Source of the DNA: Leptolyngbya sp. Heron Island J
GTDB taxonomy: Bacteria > Cyanobacteriota > Cyanobacteriia > Phormidesmidales > Phormidesmidaceae
Direction of reading: 5' to 3'
Assembly (NCBI RefSeq): GCF_000482245.1
Contig: NZ_AWNH01000036.1
Coordinates: 62,001 to 126,000, forward strand
DNA length: 64,000 nucleotides
Part shown: one piece after another, positions 61,858 through 64,000 of the stretch
How the letters are laid out: each line of letters opens with the position of its first letter
Numbering within the stretch: position 1 is the stretch's first letter
Notes under the pieces: model-generated
The model's database searches: none
Seen by the model: only the letters and a program-made list of their open reading frames with translations
What the model was told of the DNA's origin: nothing
Made by a program: the position numbers and the translations under genes

Positions 61858-63543
61858 ATGCCAGCTGCGCCTATTCCCGAAAATGATGCTGATCGCCTAG
61901 CGGAACTACACTATTACAGGATTTTAGACACTCCTGCTGAAGCATCCTTTGACGAATTAACCCGTTTGGCAGCCTACATTTGCCAGTCACCCGTGGGCCT
62001 GATCAGTTTGGTAGATAAGCATCGGCAGTGGTTCAAATCTGTTTGTGGTCTCGATATTAGTGAAACCCCCAGACAGCAAGCGTTTTGTGGCTACACCATT
62101 TTGGATAACGCTCCATTCGTTGTAGAAGATGCCAGCATCGATGCCCGTGTTAACGATAATCCTCTGGTGCTGAGCGACCCTAAGATTCGCTTTTACGCAG
62201 GTATTCCCCTGGTGTCCCCTCGGGGGCATGCGCTGGGTTCGCTTTGTGTGATTGACTTTGTCCCTAAAAAGTTAAATCAAAGTCAGATCGACGGGCTGAA
62301 AACATTGGCATCTCAGGTGATGCAGCTGTTGGAAGCGCGGCTATTTTCTGAAAAGATTACCCACTATACCAATGTTTTAGAAGATGCCCATTTTCAGGCC
62401 CTAAAAGCCAATCAGGCCAAGTCTCAGTTTTTAGCCATGATTAGCCATGATATTCGGACACCGCTCCATGGCATCGTTACTGCATTGGATTTGCTATCGG
62501 ATTCACAACTTTCGTCACAGCAGCAAAATTATGTAGCAACAGCTAACATATCTGCTCAAATACTGCAGGCGATTATTAGTGATGTGCTAGATTTTTCCAA
62601 AATTGAGGCCAATAAGCTCACGCTCAACCCCACATCGACCTCGCTACTTGAGCTATGTGCAACAATTAAGCAGATTCTCCAAGAGGAGATTTCACAAAAG
62701 CAATTAAAGTTTGCCATTGACTTTGACCCAGCCATTCCAGAGAGGCTATCCATTGACAAAAATAGACTTTCTCAGATTCTGCTAAATTTGTGTAGCAATG
62801 CGGTCAAATTTACGCCGATTCAGGGCTCCATTAATCTGAGCTGTCATTTACAGCACATGGACGCTGACAGTGTCTCTGTCAAAGTTTGTGTTACCGATAC
62901 CGGCATTGGCATTGCTCCCGATCAGCAACAAGATATTTTCTCTCCGTTTGTACAAGCCGACAATCATAACTATCAAGAGCATGACGGCACCGGACTGGGG
63001 TTAGCGATTTCGTCCCGGTTGCTGGAGTTAATGCATTCCAAGCTACACCTGAAAAGTACCCTAGGGGAGGGCTCCGCGTTTCACTTTGATTTGAGCTGTC
63101 CAATTGTTAATGAAGCTCCCGATCACGCCCCTGCTCAGAACCCCCTAGAGGCTATTCAACAGCATTTAAATCGTGCAATTCGAGTATTGGTGGCAGAAGA
63201 TAATCCGGTAAATCAGAAACTGTTGCACCATCTATTGCAAAAAAATGGCTGCATCGTTAGCCTGGCGAGGAATGGTAAAGAGGCCTGCCAGCGTTTTTTG
63301 GAGCATTCCTTTGATGTGGTACTGATGGATTTGGAAATGCCGGTGATGGCTGGCGAAGAGGCTGCCCAGGAGATTTTTGACTACTGTCAACAGCAACAAA
63401 GACAGGTGCCCATTATTATAATTACGGCCCATGCGATCGCAGAAACCCAGGAGCGGATCATGGCCAAGGGTATCAATGGGTATCTGACCAAACCGATTCG
63501 AGCCAAGGATTTGCTAGGTGCGATCGCGCAGGTGCTGACCTAA
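61858..63543 (+). CDS. GAF-domain hybrid histidine kinase with receiver
   Basis: A 561-residue cytoplasmic hybrid kinase. Seen: a GAF domain (about residues 25-165; FDELTRLAAYICQSPVGLIS, FYAGIPLVSPRGHALGSLCV), HisKA with AMISHDIRTPLHGIVTALDL (about 197-216), N box ILLNLCSNAVKFTPIQG, G boxes TDTGIGIAPDQQ and DGTGLGLAISSRLLELM, and a C-terminal receiver (about 440-560) with VLVAEDNPVNQKLLHHLLQK, phospho-acceptor Asp in FDVVLMDLEMPV and the Lys of GYLTKPIRAKD. The GAF lacks the bilin-binding Cys motif usual for cyanobacteriochromes, so it probably senses a small ligand. No partner gene is adjacent. Confidence 0.93.
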   Translation: MPAAPIPENDADRLAELHYYRILDTPAEASFDELTRLAAYICQSPVGLISLVDKHRQWFKSVCGLDISETPRQQAFCGYTILDNAPFVVEDASIDARVNDNPLVLSDPKIRFYAGIPLVSPRGHALGSLCVIDFVPKKLNQSQIDGLKTLASQVMQLLEARLFSEKITHYTNVLEDAHFQALKANQAKSQFLAMISHDIRTPLHGIVTALDLLSDSQLSSQQQNYVATANISAQILQAIISDVLDFSKIEANKLTLNPTSTSLLELCATIKQILQEEISQKQLKFAIDFDPAIPERLSIDKNRLSQILLNLCSNAVKFTPIQGSINLSCHLQHMDADSVSVKVCVTDTGIGIAPDQQQDIFSPFVQADNHNYQEHDGTGLGLAISSRLLELMHSKLHLKSTLGEGSAFHFDLSCPIVNEAPDHAPAQNPLEAIQQHLNRAIRVLVAEDNPVNQKLLHHLLQKNGCIVSLARNGKEACQRFLEHSFDVVLMDLEMPVMAGEEAAQEIFDYCQQQQRQVPIIIITAHAIAETQERIMAKGINGYLTKPIRAKDLLGAIAQVLT

Positions 63544-63652
63544 CAGCACTACAAGCGCTAGCTCAGCTAGGGGATGAACTGCTCTAGAGCCATTGCTATT
63601 TGACGATGTCTCGCAGCTAAAGTCATCCCGAGGATCAGCAGTGCCCAATACA

Positions 63653-63695
63653 AAAACAGCGGACAAAGCTACTCAAATGCTCTGTCCGCTGTTTT
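63653..63695. terminator. Terminator between hybrid kinase and rpmF
   Basis: AAAACAGCGGACA (63653-63665) and TGTCCGCTGTTTT (63683-63695) are perfect complements, flanked by A and T tracts. It can end transcription of the + strand hybrid kinase and of the convergent - strand rpmF. Confidence 0.85.
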
Positions 63696-63718
63696 GATCA
63701 AAAAAGACATTAACCAAC

Positions 63719-63898
63719 TTACTCGTCGTCGTCCTCGTCCTCATCATCCTGAGGATACTCAAAGCTGTTTGACCGATTAGTCAAAACCGACTTACCAAGA
63801 CTCAATGCACGCTGAGCCTGCAATTCTGCTTTCCGCTTCCAAACAGCGCGATGCATGTTGCGCTTAGATTTGGAGCGTTTCTTCTTAGGAACCGCCAT
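63719..63898 (-). CDS. rpmF: 50S ribosomal protein L32
   Basis: A 59-residue protein of the large ribosomal subunit: [20 protein letters not shown] is the diagnostic L32 start, followed by [20 protein letters not shown] and a very acidic tail ending DDEDEDDDE. The zinc-binding cysteines of some L32 proteins are absent, as is usual in cyanobacteria. The ATG at 63898 is preceded by AGCAGG. Small size explains why it is easily missed. It faces the hybrid kinase gene across a bidirectional terminator. Confidence 0.95.
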   Translation of the reverse strand: MAVPKKKRSKSKRNMHRAVWKRKAELQAQRALSLGKSVLTNRSNSFEYPQDDEDEDDDE

Positions 63899-64000
63899 GG
63901 ACCTGCTGGGGTAAATTTAGACAACCTATTGATGATAAACCAAAGTTGCACTGATAGCACAACTTCTAAAACGAGGGCCCCGCCCCCGACCTGAGCAATG

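Overview
The window reads as cyanobacterial chromosome. The octamer GCGATCGC (HIP1) recurs throughout. It carries the bicarbonate transporter pair sbtA/sbtB, a PEP-CTERM protein, a DUF4278 protein and a Uma2 protein, and a short stretch resembling the photosystem II D1 protein. No rRNA, CRISPR array, complete insertion sequence or prophage was recognised. The organism looks like a Leptolyngbya-type or similar non-picoplanktonic cyanobacterium, but genus cannot be fixed from sequence alone.

Layout. 0-4.4 kb holds core genes: a partial Crp-type regulator, a TerB-like protein, quinolinate synthase (nadA), a mannosyl/glucosyl-3-phosphoglycerate phosphatase and a metallophosphoesterase, ending at tRNA-Ser(UGA). 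4.5-9.3 kb is accessory DNA rich in decayed genes: a frameshifted ribbon-helix-helix protein, a PadR regulator with two small proteins sharing one motif, a UPF0175/DUF3368 pair whose PIN toxin is broken and runs into a HsdS tail, an XRE-type regulator with two palindromes in front, a Uma2 protein and a TIR-domain remnant. 9.7-25.3 kb is mostly core: PEP-CTERM protein, a large repeat protein, moeA, an M24 peptidase, an NdhD/MrpD-like subunit, glutathione reductase with an aldehyde dehydrogenase, two histidine kinases, a RodZ-like protein, a pseudouridine synthase and a DUF4278 protein.

26-30.4 kb has sbtA-sbtB (inorganic carbon uptake and its PII-like regulator), preceded by a D1-like fragment, then a creatininase-family hydrolase and a polyphosphate-glucokinase-like ROK kinase. 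30.5-35.9 kb is a + strand cluster for surface glycan or glycolipid assembly: a GT-C membrane glycosyltransferase, a polyprenyl-phosphate GT2, an alpha/alpha-toroid protein and a flippase-like protein, followed by a gamma-glutamylcyclotransferase-like gene. 36.3-43.4 kb is a complete Opp/Dpp peptide ABC importer on the - strand, with an EamA exporter overlapping its end.

43.6-46.1 kb is a second accessory island: a TIR-domain protein with two C-terminal repeats, a Phd/Txe toxin-antitoxin pair whose toxin has a stop at codon 3, and a PD-(D/E)XK-like gene with two stops. 46.3-61 kb contains an RTX protein, a MoxR-DUF58-DUF4129 operon, a CHASE histidine kinase facing an OmpR regulator tail to tail, and a 1998-residue secreted nuclease. 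The window closes with a GAF hybrid histidine kinase and rpmF (ribosomal protein L32).

The most unusual observations are the D1-like reading frame joined to the sbtA start, a 16-bp inverted repeat that buries the ribosome-binding site of the UPF0175 gene, the PadR operon with a duplicated EREEWLGDL motif, the TIR plus 34-residue-repeat protein, and the two islands of precisely datable gene decay.
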